The notes beneath the pieces are model-generated. The model did no database searches. It saw only the letters and a list, made by a program, of their open reading frames with translations, and was not told the DNA's origin. A stretch of 64,000 nt of DNA from Albugo candida (taxonomy: Eukaryota; Oomycota; Peronosporomycetes; Albuginales; Albuginaceae): NCBI GenBank assembly GCA_905220665.1, contig CAJNAR010000025.1, positions 124,001 to 188,000 on the forward strand, in the 5' to 3' direction. This document shows positions 45,577 to 56,249 of this stretch, one piece after another; the first letter of the stretch is position 1, and each line of letters starts with the position of its first letter. The translations under genes and the position numbers were made by a program.

Positions 45577-46752
45577 ATGGATGCAAAAGTTTGGATCGCG
45601 CAAATAAGCGTTGCCTTTTGCGTGACATACACTGTCAATTATGCAAAAAAACGCATCGCTCGACGCCGAATAAAACACTCAACCACCCGCACACTTCATA
45701 TTCCATCCATTCCGTCTGTAACTCCAATCGCATCCGCTCAAAAAGACGACTCTAATAGCGCTCCATTACAATCCGTCACTGTGCGCGTTCCCGCGACAAC
45801 TGCCAATATGGGCCCGGGATTCGATACAATCGGAATGGCGCTGGACATATGGAATGAGATCAAAGTGGAGATATTGCGCAATTGCAGCGCAAACACTCCA
45901 CAATTTCAGCTTTCGCATGAAGGCGAAGGCGCAGAAGAGCTCCCAACCAATGATTCCAATTTGATTATTGTGGGATTTCGTGCGGCGTACAAAGCCGTTG
46001 ACACGCCTCTGCCCTCACATGTGCGTATCCATTCGAAAAATCTCATTCCCTTTGCGCGCGGACTCGGCAGCAGCTCTGCTGGAATTGTTGGAGGTTTGCT
46101 TGCAGGATTGGCGCTCTCTGGAAAGCGCTTACCCGTACGAGGACAAGAAACACTGCTACAGCTAGCGTCTGAGATCGAAGGACATCCTGATAATGTGGCG
46201 CCAGCTATCTACGGTGGACTTCAGCTTGGAATCTTTGCAGAGAATCGATGGTATTCTTCCAGGGTCCAAATTCCAGACGGCTTGCAGTGCGTCATGTTTA
46301 TCCCCGACACTACTGGTCCCACAAGTATCGCTCGAGCCATTCTTCCCGGTACAGTGGAGCGTCAACAAGCTGTCTTTAACATTGGGAGAGCAGCGCTGCT
46401 GGTAAATGCATTTCGATCCGGAAACTTGGATGAGCTCAAATATGCGACCCAAGACAGTTTGCATCAGCCACAACGCGGTGAAACGCAATATCCGCATCTT
46501 GATCCGATGATCCAAGCCGCTCTATCCGCTGGAGCACATTGCTGCTTTCTCAGTGGAGCTGGTCCCACCGTTCTGGCGATCACAAGCGGTCGATCAGGAG
46601 ATATATTCACACAAAAACTCGGTGAACGACAGGAAAGACAGGTTGCTGACGCCATGCGCGGAATTGCCGCTTCAATGAAAATTTCCGGATGTGTAGTTAT
46701 CACTAATCCCGAACACAACGGTGCAGGCATTTCCGACTTGGTTCGAGCGTAA
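45577..46752 (+). CDS. thrB: Homoserine kinase (GHMP family)
   Basis: 391 residues. Phosphorylates L-homoserine with ATP, the step before threonine synthase. The substrate-side motif PATTANMGPGFDTIGMAL is at about 72-89, the GHMP ATP loop FARGLGSSSAG at about 159-169 and the C-terminal LSGAGPT motif near 325. All are intact. The first 65 residues are extra compared with bacterial and yeast enzymes: a hydrophobic stretch (ISVAFCVTYTV) followed by KKRIARRRIK. This could be a mitochondrial or other organelle targeting sequence, or a membrane anchor. Convergent with the FIST gene, with 38 bp between stops. Confidence 0.93.
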   Translation: MDAKVWIAQISVAFCVTYTVNYAKKRIARRRIKHSTTRTLHIPSIPSVTPIASAQKDDSNSAPLQSVTVRVPATTANMGPGFDTIGMALDIWNEIKVEILRNCSANTPQFQLSHEGEGAEELPTNDSNLIIVGFRAAYKAVDTPLPSHVRIHSKNLIPFARGLGSSSAGIVGGLLAGLALSGKRLPVRGQETLLQLASEIEGHPDNVAPAIYGGLQLGIFAENRWYSSRVQIPDGLQCVMFIPDTTGPTSIARAILPGTVERQQAVFNIGRAALLVNAFRSGNLDELKYATQDSLHQPQRGETQYPHLDPMIQAALSAGAHCCFLSGAGPTVLAITSGRSGDIFTQKLGERQERQVADAMRGIAASMKISGCVVITNPEHNGAGISDLVRA

Positions 46753-46790
46753 TGTAGCGAAATGCCATTATCCGAAGATTGGTCTCATTC

Positions 46791-49652
46791 TCATTCTTGG
46801 CTTCTCTTCCTTATATTTGTGAATAGCACGGCTGTTATCATCCCATTCGCGTGCATGGATTCCTGACCACACAATAGAAGGCCTTGCTGACCGTCCGAGG
46901 ATGTTCCCATGATCGCTGCCGACTGAAAATGCTTCCTAATGGCCTTGGCAATCGGCTTGATCCTTCCATTCATCAAGCGAGGATAGTTGCTGCTTATGCT
47001 CATCACGCATCCGACAATATCATCGCGATCCAGACGATGAGCCCCCACGTGCATCATTTCTGTAAAGCCTCCGATAATTTGGTCGGGAATTCTCTGAACA
47101 TCTACTGTCATGAGACGCAAATGCTCGCCATTTCGTACTGGCGCATTGAGACACAATGCGAATTCTTCGTCAGCGCACTCGGGTTGAATGACTTGATACT
47201 TTGAAAACTGCGTGGTCGTATGCATACGATCTTCCTCGTCTTGTGTCAGTTGTTCGCGACAGAGAGGATAATGAAGCGGAACCACACTGCAGCTTGTGTC
47301 GTACTTGCACGGATCCCCCACAAAATCGTGCAAGAGATCATAACAGGCTTTGTTGAGCTCCAGGAGTGCGGGATTTCCATTCAAAGTATCGATTCTTTTG
47401 CCCGAGCAATGTGAGACAACCAGCGGCTTGACCGCGTCATGTTCATAGCATGTGAAGAAAGCATGCGCGATCTCCACACTCGGAGAGCAAAATGCCATCG
47501 CGATCCCACGCTGTGTCACATTTCGATTGATTGATGTCCAGGAGCAGATTTGTGTGGCGTCATATTGTTTGGGTCCGTTTGGATGGTATACGCAGGCACA
47601 AAGTGCATCAGAAAGCGCGCTTGCTTCCGGGGTCACACTTTCCTGTTCGCTTTCGGAAATCGGTGCCGTTGCAAGATCGGGGCATTGATTCGAACAATTT
47701 GGACAGGACACAGAACGACTGCGTACAGAGCATCCGGCGAGAAACGATAGAGTGGAATCCACCAAATCATTCGCAGTCTCCATGACAGCTGCTTCGTCGT
47801 TATAGCTTGTCTGCATCCAAATCAAATCGGCGGCCTCTCCATTACACACTTTGCCATATTCTTGTGCCAGGCATTTCTTGACTCCTTCAGAGACGGAATC
47901 CACGCCAAAATCAGCATTAATGACCGAATAAAAGCCTTCAGGGTCGTAAATACCCCATAATGCAAAGACCGGACCCTGGGGCACTGCATTTTTATGTGTG
48001 AAAATTCCATCACTGGAGCTTCCTCCCATAAATAACGTCTCATTTGGAACCGATTGTTTCAATTGCTCGTATATTATGAGACCATCATGAGCGAGTGAAT
48101 ACGATACGATCATCAAATGAGGAGCTTTGTTATTCAGGTCCTGACAAAGCATCGAATAGGCTGAGTGAACCGCTATTGCCGCATCCGGGTCATAAGATAA
48201 AGCGCTTGCAATTCGAATCGATGAATCCGTATCGACTGGTTGCTTCGATTTGTTTTCCAAGAGCACATGTTCCTTAGAGGCTGATGTCGAAGTAAGTGAA
48301 ACTTCTCTCTCTGGTGCTTGACGGATGAATTGGTCCCTCGAGCTTGCGTCTTGGGCCTCCGGCATGTTGCTAGTATGAAGACGTACTTTGGAAAGACAAA
48401 GCAAACAAAGCCGAACTGGCTGCTCACAATATGTCCATTTCTCGCCACAACGATTGCAAATAGCTCTAGAACAACTTCTGCAATGCTTTCGAAGCTTGAG
48501 AATGGAAAAGGTTGAGTGGCAAAATGAGCAATGTGATGCTTTTTTCCTTGATGCTGAACAGATTTCTGGTGCTGTTTGTAAATCAAACTGATCCAAATCG
48601 ATATCGTACGACCCAAACCGCTGTTTTCGATACGAATTTTCAGGAAAAGCCTGACTCCAATCGCTACAGATAACCGTACTGTCCGAAGCGGTTCTCTTTA
48701 GAATTTCACGGCCAATCTGATCGCGGATGTTACTTAGCCGATTTGCGTACGCAATCGCTACTTCCTGTGCCATTTCTTCGTGCAATGGACTCGGAAAATC
48801 AATTGTCACAGAGCATATGACATGACATGAATTTGGGTTTTTCTCAGATGGGAGAACAAGATGGAAGCCATTTTGTACGACTGAACGTTTACAGTTGTTA
48901 ATAAAACCAGTGAGAAGATTCTGTTCTGCGAGAGAGAGAGTGGAAATCACTCTACTGGTCAAGTTATCGCTCAACGAGTGAAAGTACTGAAAACCAATTG
49001 GAATTGGATCAGTTGATAGCGTTGCGTATTCCATAAAACAGAGATCGACTGGCTCAGGTGACAAACTCTGTATTCGATGAGCCTGCCACTTTATAGTCGT
49101 TCGAGGGAATTTTGTATCGTTTGAGGAAGATAGAGATTTCAGAACTGAGGCCTGCAAGCATCCTGGAAAGAGTTGTGATTCCAGCTTCTGATACGCTTCA
49201 GAACCGTTTGGAGCCAGGAATTCCACCATCTCCGCTACATTTGCGTTCATATCACACGAAATTCTAAGAATCAAATTATTTTGCGAGTTTGGCAGTGCTC
49301 TCTGATAGACTTCCACGTCTTTGACCTTTGTCATATAAGTCCATCGTCCGCGTACATCTTCTGCTTTAGTGAACTTTTGAGCTGATACCCTCAGCTTTTC
49401 AATCAATTTAAAAGCGTAAGTAGCATCCTCCACATCACCAATCAATTTGGCTGAGCAACTCGATAGAGCGTTCGCAATCGCATGGAATTCCTCAATATTT
49501 CTTAATGTGGTTTTATGATAGGCTTGAGCCACGCGTTGTGTTTTATATTGAAAGAAGGATTTTATGGGGTTTCGTCCATCGATATTTCTTGATTGAGTAC
49601 CACATTTAAGTATTTCAAATGCTGCTGTATTAGTTTTAGTGTAAGACTTCAT
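46791..49652 (-). CDS. START-like / FYVE / FIST domain protein
   Basis: 953 residues from the first ATG at 49652; the frame opens upstream only with GTG. Residues about 55-330 look like the START-type lipid-binding region found in oomycete FYVE proteins (VYQRALPNS, FMEYATL, QYFHSL). A FYVE-type zinc finger lies at about 370-425: four Cys pairs with RKHCRSCSRAICNRC and VRLCLLC. It lacks the classical WxxD and has RKHC in place of RRHHC. From about 487 to the end are FIST N and C domains (AAIAVHSAYSML, LFMGGSSSDG, GCSVRSRS, AIMGTSSDGQQGLLL). FIST is a predicted small-ligand sensor found mainly in bacteria. Likely role: membrane-associated signalling. Joining all three domains is unusual. Confidence 0.82.
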   Translation of the reverse strand: MKSYTKTNTAAFEILKCGTQSRNIDGRNPIKSFFQYKTQRVAQAYHKTTLRNIEEFHAIANALSSCSAKLIGDVEDATYAFKLIEKLRVSAQKFTKAEDVRGRWTYMTKVKDVEVYQRALPNSQNNLILRISCDMNANVAEMVEFLAPNGSEAYQKLESQLFPGCLQASVLKSLSSSNDTKFPRTTIKWQAHRIQSLSPEPVDLCFMEYATLSTDPIPIGFQYFHSLSDNLTSRVISTLSLAEQNLLTGFINNCKRSVVQNGFHLVLPSEKNPNSCHVICSVTIDFPSPLHEEMAQEVAIAYANRLSNIRDQIGREILKRTASDSTVICSDWSQAFPENSYRKQRFGSYDIDLDQFDLQTAPEICSASRKKASHCSFCHSTFSILKLRKHCRSCSRAICNRCGEKWTYCEQPVRLCLLCLSKVRLHTSNMPEAQDASSRDQFIRQAPEREVSLTSTSASKEHVLLENKSKQPVDTDSSIRIASALSYDPDAAIAVHSAYSMLCQDLNNKAPHLMIVSYSLAHDGLIIYEQLKQSVPNETLFMGGSSSDGIFTHKNAVPQGPVFALWGIYDPEGFYSVINADFGVDSVSEGVKKCLAQEYGKVCNGEAADLIWMQTSYNDEAAVMETANDLVDSTLSFLAGCSVRSRSVSCPNCSNQCPDLATAPISESEQESVTPEASALSDALCACVYHPNGPKQYDATQICSWTSINRNVTQRGIAMAFCSPSVEIAHAFFTCYEHDAVKPLVVSHCSGKRIDTLNGNPALLELNKACYDLLHDFVGDPCKYDTSCSVVPLHYPLCREQLTQDEEDRMHTTTQFSKYQVIQPECADEEFALCLNAPVRNGEHLRLMTVDVQRIPDQIIGGFTEMMHVGAHRLDRDDIVGCVMSISSNYPRLMNGRIKPIAKAIRKHFQSAAIMGTSSDGQQGLLLCGQESMHANGMITAVLFTNIRKRSQE

Positions 49653-49904
49653 CCACTTCACCCGTTCAGAACGTTTAATGTATCTATAAGAAAAGCGCTG
49701 GTAGTCGATTCGGGTTGATCAATGAGCCAAACCCATTTCGCGTGTGATCTCTATGACACTTCCATCAAAGTACGGAATCATACTTACGCAGACGGTCCAT
49801 CGAGGTACCTCCTCACGGCCGATCAGAACACAAGTGATCGAATTCTGATGTATACTTTTTATATAGAAAGCGAGATGCGAATTGGTAAATAAATCGTGTT
49901 CTAG

Positions 49905-52100
49905 TTAAAGCAGCTTAAGGTTGAAATTTGCGAGGTCTTTCTCCGAGTATTTATGATGAGCGCTGCTGTATTTCCAATCTTCCGATTGCGCGCGAGTTGA
50001 TCGTTTGACGGTAGCGCAGGTCTTTAGAATAGCAGCTTCCTTCTCTGCCAAGAGAACAATTCTTGGTCCGAGTTGAGAAGACTCGAGTTTACCATCTTTA
50101 GCCGTCGCGGTAGGAGTAGCCTCTGCAGCCGTTTGACACCTCCTGATACCTACGACCAAATCGCCCATGGTTCTTGTCCTATCACGATTCCCAGCTTCGC
50201 AATCATGTCTTGCTGATGCTTCTGTGACCGGGTAGCTCGTCGATCTTGTCGAACCGCGCGCTAACATATCCTGTGGCGCAAGACACGAATCCCGAGAGCA
50301 ACGATTCGCTGAAGTGCGTGACGATTCGTGAAGATCTCCAGTTTGGGTATGTCGCGGGGTGAATTGCATGCGAACACTAGAGCTGATCCTGGAAGCTGCA
50401 TCACTTGCACTGGAAGGTCCAAAAAGATCACATAGGATACATTCCCGAAAACTTCCTCGAGCTGAGCCACCAGAAAGCTGTTTATTTTCCAGTACATTAT
50501 CATCATCCAGGTACGATAGATCGTTTGTTGCGTGATTCCGGGGAAAGAACGTGATGCGTTCGGCAAAATTATAGCGCATACTGTTGGTGTAGGGATCATT
50601 CTTCAGCATGAGCATCGCTGAAGTCTTTCGAACGCAGCATTTCTGGCAGATGAATGAAGTGCATGTAATGCAGCGAATCTTTCTTCGCAGCATCGAAAAA
50701 GATGTGAGACAGATGGCACAGATCTGTGATTTCGAGGCTCCCGTACTTTTTCGACGAAATTGATTTCGTATCATACTGGCTGCCGAGACAGATGGATCTA
50801 AACCAGCTTCTCGTATTTGTTCCTTCCACTGCTTTGAAAGCACCACACGTAATGACGCCATCTGATGAGCAAAAAAATCAAAAAACTCCAAGCTGAGTAG
50901 GTGACTCGATATTGGACGGATCTCTGGAATGTACACCCGACACGTCAGAATGACTTTACAAACGTTTGCATTCGATGTTTCCTCAATCTTATAAAGCCAA
51001 TCACGAATGTAATACATCAAACATGATTGCTGGGGTTTGTTTTTCTTCCTCATGGTAATTCTCGCACGAGCTTCCTGCAGATGTAGTTGTTTTTCATCAA
51101 TTGATCGCCGATATACATAAGCTTTACGAAGAAGTTTTGTTCTCCGCTCACTGTTGCTTGAATGGCCAGAATCCACCAAAGATGGATGCACCAAATCATC
51201 CATCAGTAATGCTCGATTTTTGTTTCTAGACCGCTCCACGTCTTGTGTTTGATGGACACTACTGACAGGGCTATTTTCTACACTGGAAACATTACTTATC
51301 GTTTTGTCACTTTCACCAAAACTGATTGAGCTTTCGATAACTTCTTCTTTGGCATGTCTCAAAGTCTCGCTTGGAGCAGGTATTGTGCTCGCTTGTAATG
51401 AGACCGCCTTTTTCGGCACATCATAGCGAGCATATTCAGCATAACAGACCTCAAATATATCCCTGGTATTTTTCGAGAATTGTGATGCCAAATACTTCAA
51501 ATTCATTCTCGGAAGGGCTTCACGAGGGTCCTTGTTCAATCGCGAATGACCACATATTTTCGTTGACGCAAAACCTTTGATAGTGTGCATGCTGATCCAA
51601 TATTGTTCCCGAACATCCGCAGTTGACAGAATCTCGACAACAGTTTCAATGGACCCTGGAATTCGAGTACAGCCTCTGTATTCCTTCTCGTAACAACGTA
51701 AAACGTTGGGCTCAATATTTTCGACTTCCCTATTTCTACCAGTAACTTGGCCTTGGTTTCCAGCTTTAGCATTCATGTCAAAATGTCTCGTAGTAGTCAT
51801 TTTGAGGATTTCATCCTCGGAGGAGGGAATACGTTCATAAAGCCGTACACCATCAATCTCTTTCGATAATATATACGCCTTCCGTGGGTCCTCGCTATTA
51901 ACGCTCCGGATGGCTTTTTCAGCGTGCTTTTCAATAGTTTCCACATGTGTCGAATTTTGCGTTCCAGAGCCCCATAAAAAGCGCTCGACGCTATTTTTGA
52001 ATTCATCATTCGCTTTTATTGTGCGCGCGCATTGGACTGATTTCTGTGCGTCAAACTTTTGCGATCCACTTTGTGTGTGATTTCGTAATGATCGAAGCAT
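49905..52100 (-). CDS. START/FYVE-like protein
   Basis: 731 residues from ATG 52100; GTG starts nine bases upstream are ignored. The N-terminal half has START-type features of the oomycete FYVE family (DGVRLYERIP, STADVREQYW, FEVCYAEYARYD). A second part (about 350-430) resembles the later portion of that region. A cysteine-rich segment at about 455-495 (CAICLTSF, RCITCTSFICQKCC) plus a late CILC near 560 suggests a degenerate FYVE finger with a long insert before its last Cys pair. The C-terminus is Ser/Thr/Arg-rich and looks disordered. It lies just upstream of, and parallel to, the START-FYVE-FIST gene, so the pair probably arose by tandem duplication. Phosphoinositide binding is not assured. 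Confidence 0.72.
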   Translation of the reverse strand: MLRSLRNHTQSGSQKFDAQKSVQCARTIKANDEFKNSVERFLWGSGTQNSTHVETIEKHAEKAIRSVNSEDPRKAYILSKEIDGVRLYERIPSSEDEILKMTTTRHFDMNAKAGNQGQVTGRNREVENIEPNVLRCYEKEYRGCTRIPGSIETVVEILSTADVREQYWISMHTIKGFASTKICGHSRLNKDPREALPRMNLKYLASQFSKNTRDIFEVCYAEYARYDVPKKAVSLQASTIPAPSETLRHAKEEVIESSISFGESDKTISNVSSVENSPVSSVHQTQDVERSRNKNRALLMDDLVHPSLVDSGHSSNSERRTKLLRKAYVYRRSIDEKQLHLQEARARITMRKKNKPQQSCLMYYIRDWLYKIEETSNANVCKVILTCRVYIPEIRPISSHLLSLEFFDFFAHQMASLRVVLSKQWKEQIREAGLDPSVSAASMIRNQFRRKSTGASKSQICAICLTSFSMLRRKIRCITCTSFICQKCCVRKTSAMLMLKNDPYTNSMRYNFAERITFFPRNHATNDLSYLDDDNVLENKQLSGGSARGSFRECILCDLFGPSSASDAASRISSSVRMQFTPRHTQTGDLHESSRTSANRCSRDSCLAPQDMLARGSTRSTSYPVTEASARHDCEAGNRDRTRTMGDLVVGIRRCQTAAEATPTATAKDGKLESSQLGPRIVLLAEKEAAILKTCATVKRSTRAQSEDWKYSSAHHKYSEKDLANFNLKLL

Positions 52101-52109
52101 TCTCCACAC

Positions 52110-54936
52110 ACGCTTTATTTATCTGCGAATTGGTCAACAACAACAAAGCTATCGTACTGAGCACTCGATTGTTGATTGTTAGCAAAGGCAAAGGAGTTGG
52201 ATCGGTCGAATAATTCAACCCCCTGTGTTACACTATACCGAAGGTGCAGATGCAAAGAGTACAATTTCGTGGAATCGGTTCAGTCTGTTTTTTTCCGTCC
52301 CTAATCTCTACCCGTAAAAATTGTTGAATTATCGAACATGACGATACTGGATTTTATAGTGAAAGAAAGACGTGTTTTCATTCTCGTAGCAGGGTAAGGT
52401 GGAGTGAGACACACACAGAAAGCCTTACAGTTTCAGCAAGTTGTGGTCACTGATATAAAGCAAGTGTAATCGCTTTGTACAAATTTATCAAATGTGTGAG
52501 CTAGCCACAATATAGTAGTACAATGACTAGTGCGACTTTACAAGGCTTCAATTTAGATGCGTCAGCAACCAAGCCAGAAACGCCATTGTGCACAGCTGGA
52601 GGACAATGTAGGAGGTAAAATGACAAATGACGCTTTCTTTCCATTGATTCGACTAGACGAGAACTAGTGCAAGTCATACACACCAACGTGACACAAACAC
52701 TATTTAAGCTTCGTTTATTTGGCGGGATCTAACAAGTTGTCAATGAAACTACGCCATTCCCGATATGTCATGGCTCAATCTTAGGGATAAGGAGGTACAA
52801 AACATATGAATGTAGATGCGTGATGTACATGGCTTAGCTGTATGCATGCCCTATGAAATAGTATGATAGTTGAGTTACTCATCGGTCCATTCGATACCCA
52901 AAAAGCTTGAAAAAGCGTCTCTTGCAAGCGCATGGACTAAATCCGCATTGTAACTGCTAATAATATTATATTTGGTTATCGAATCTGCAGGTTGAATTAG
53001 CTAGCAACTGAACGGGATGCGCACATGTCTTGATTTTTGGAAAGCGTTCTCAACCATTTCTTTATCTAAATCCCCTTCTAGCACATTCACGACTTGCAAA
53101 GAACCGTCATCACTACAACGAATTGAGCGTGAGGATACAAGTGGAAAACAAGACGGAGCGGATGGAGGCGGATGCAAACTTCGACTTGTCTACAGTGAGT
53201 AGAATGGTCTCTAACGAGACCTGGGATGAATTTTCAAAAGGAAATTGATTTGATTAGAGAGAACAAAAGAATGTATCTTACGAAGTCAGCAATGCCTCTG
53301 GCTGGTTGAAACAAAATAACCCAGCAGGTGTGAGGAGCAAGAAGATGATGAAAGGCACCATGCTAAATAATTATGTCTAAGGTCTTCTATTGAGAAGACT
53401 TGGTGTTTGTGACCTTCTCCTTGTAATGTTGGTGTCCATACATGCAAGCATCCATAACAGGTCAGGTATAACTCCAAATGCGTCGCATGCAGTGCCGCCT
53501 CAATAGCAGCATGTATTTTTCGAATTGTTAATTATTGATTATTGGAGGACAGAATTAATTGTACTGCTCACCCTTTGATATACAGGTCCATTTATGATTA
53601 TTATGCGTTGAATTGATAAATTGACAAATTGACCCACCCCTCAATACACCCCCCCCCTCCCGAATTTTTATAAATACAATTATCCAACTTAACAACTTGA
53701 TGCCTTCTAGTATAATGTAGTGACCAAGAGCCCGCATTTCGCCAAATTTCAGTCTGCAAAAAAGCTTTCGTTGACTCAGCTGCCACATAGATCTATAAAG
53801 GTATACAAGGACAATTGACGCTTAATGGCGCGGTCACAAAACATGTAACTTCGGAAGTTTTAGTAAATGTTTGGATTCAATCATCCAACCTAACGTTCCT
53901 TCGTCTAGATATAGACTATTACACAGGAAACCCTCCGATTGACCAAAGGCTTTCCTGCAAGCATTCTCTCCTTAGGACCGACTAATCAAAAGCGCATTGC
54001 CTGAGAGGCAAACTGATAGAGTTAAGAGACGGTGATTGCATCCGCATATCACCTCTAGAATGAGGTATCCTTACCGATGAACCCATAAGCATACATACAA
54101 AATTCACTTCAGTTGAGATAATCAGCAACGAATAAATAGTATGCGTATACTCCAGCACACATTACCAAGAGGTCAAAAGTTAGGCAGCATCTCTAGCATT
54201 TAAAGGGCCAGTGTTGAGTCTTCATGTGCACCATATGATTATAAGTTAAAAATCCCGCAACAAATGTTTAGAGCACAGCCATAGTCCTCACTTAACAGGA
54301 CTTATTATCGAATTGACCACCAAGCAGCATTTGCATATTCATATAAGCCATTTAGAAGCAATGATTGATCCCCTATACTTTTTTCTCTGAATCGCTCCCA
54401 AATTATTCCTCAATGTCAGAGGACTCGTCTACGCACTGCGTCTGCATCCTCCTCATATGCTTGGAAGGGTCTGCTGTAACAATAAGCTGAGATAGACAAA
54501 AAGTCACAAGGCAAAAAAGAGTTTGCAGCTTGGTTTCTAAGCTGGACAATAGACGCGACATGGAGAACGTGGCGTACTCTTAGAAATGGCTCATACGATG
54601 AAATGGCTCTTTTTAAGTTCAGGCATACAACAAAGCCAAAATCTGCAAACTTGGCCTGCGGTCATAACCATAGTAATTCGTGCATGGTTTGAATAGTTGA
54701 TATTAAAAGTATCTTGTATCAAGTCAAAAGAGACTAGTTGAGGCGTAGAGTATCTCATTTATCAGGTGGCCAGCCCCAAGAAATCATGGCAGAGTTATCT
54801 GAAACTCATAAGGCCAATTATTACTGCATTCGCAAATGTTGGAACAAGAGGACAATAGCGGTACTTCATTTTTACGCAATGACAAAACTTAAAGGGTAAG
54901 ATACCCGACGGCATACAAACACGATTGTATTCCTAG
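52110..54936. other. Gene-poor region with a C-run
   Basis: Contains only short frames. The stretch around 53635-53665 is a C-rich run (ACACCCCCCCCCTCCCG on the plus strand). I see no RNA gene or domain; it is probably intergenic with some repeat decay. Confidence 0.4.
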
Positions 54937-55690
54937 CTAGTTGATGGGTTGTAACACGGACTCGATGAAAGTTTTGAACGATTCATAATCCACGTCGCGC
55001 AGCTCCGGGGTTGGCACACCATTGATGAGATAGATATCAGTATCGTATATTTCTCGGGAAACAGCATACTTCCAATACAAGAGTAGTCTTTCCGTTCCGT
55101 CAAGTCGGTCATTTTCGTCAGCCCAATTTTTGTGCGAGAGGCGTGGAAAAGATGCGCTTGCAAGTTCACGAATTCTTTTCCTTACATCAAGCGGTGTCAA
55201 GTACAGATCCTTAAAATCGGTGAACCTACACGATAAAGTAATTAGACAAGATGGTTTGTGGTGAAGAGCCGCACAGAACACATACGACATTCGATGCTCG
55301 TAGATTATTTCCAACCATTCGAAAAATACATCATCTCCAAGCTCTTTTGTGACTTGATAGATTGACGTGTATATCTCAAATAATTGAGCGTTGTCTGGAT
55401 GATTAAACAAGATAAATCGGACGCAAATTTGGTCTTTATATTCCTCCGCGAGCTTCATCATGATATCGTATGATGTATAGGTCCTGTTGACCAGCTACAC
55501 GATAAGATGGATTAGATTAATTGCAAATCATCAGAAGATAACAACTTGCAGGATCGATAAACGTTTCTATTTGAATAGGGGCAGCCAAGCTACACTTGTG
55601 CAGTCTAAACCCAGCAGGTACTGGTGGAAACTCAGGCCGCGCTTGCAGACGGATGATTTGAAGCAGCAAAAATAGTTTCAAGGCCACCAT
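54937..55690 (-). CDS. Secreted thioredoxin-fold protein, active-site Cys lost (3 exons)
   Basis: Model complement(join(54937..55225, 55286..55494, 55550..55690)), 212 residues. Exon 1 encodes a signal peptide (MVALKLFLLLQIIRLQA). Intron 1 (55 bp) starts GCAAGT and ends TAG; intron 2 (60 bp) is GTATGT...TAG. Splicing gives IETFIDPLVNRTYTSYDIM, which lines up with the start of DSBA/thioredoxin-like proteins of plants and protists, where DPLCPDS is usual. Here the Cys is replaced, so no redox motif remains. Only one Cys (in DQICVRF) is left nearby. Possible role: a redox-dead ER or extracellular chaperone-like protein. The family call is by fold-level resemblance only. Confidence 0.68.
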
Positions 55691-56249
55691 ACTGATTAGC
55701 TGATGATGTTCGTCTTCTAGGGTGAATTTGTTTGTGTGATCCTCTCTACAAGCCTTGGAGTAATTCTGAGTGCATGTGTAATGTGACTCTATGGACAGTG
55801 AAATTATATAGCGTGCTCAAGGAGCATTTTCTATATATCGATGTAAAAAGGATATCCATTTCTGTATGGATGTCGTCCATTCTTAAGCGTTTCCTATGCA
55901 CTACAACATTCTTTCATTGGCTAAAAGTATTCCGAATGGGCCTTTCATTCAAGAGTATTACGGCATTGTATATGCCCTATACCATTAAAAAGAAAATACA
56001 TAGAGGATACGCCCCAAAAAACTATTCATGACCGTTCACCGGGCTCTGGCTCAGTGTCTTCACATTCGTCAGATCTTTAGGTATCCGAATCCCCTGGGAC
56101 CTAGCCTCACAAAATAGGTGATCATAATATCATTTATTCGTGGAAATCAGTCTCCATTCTGAGTTTTTCGTCCTCCATGCGTCTTAAGCCAGGTTGAAGT
56201 ATCCTTTGTTTACGAATATATTTTTCAATTATGTGCATTCATTTGCTCC
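55691..56249. other. Intergenic region
   Basis: No gene recognised. A plus-strand frame at 55732-56031 (99 codons) has no domain. Confidence 0.35.

Noticed and set aside
53635..53665. C-rich run as a telomere or G-quadruplex site
   Set aside because: A single run of C without repeated spacing; not telomeric and not four G-tracts of even length.
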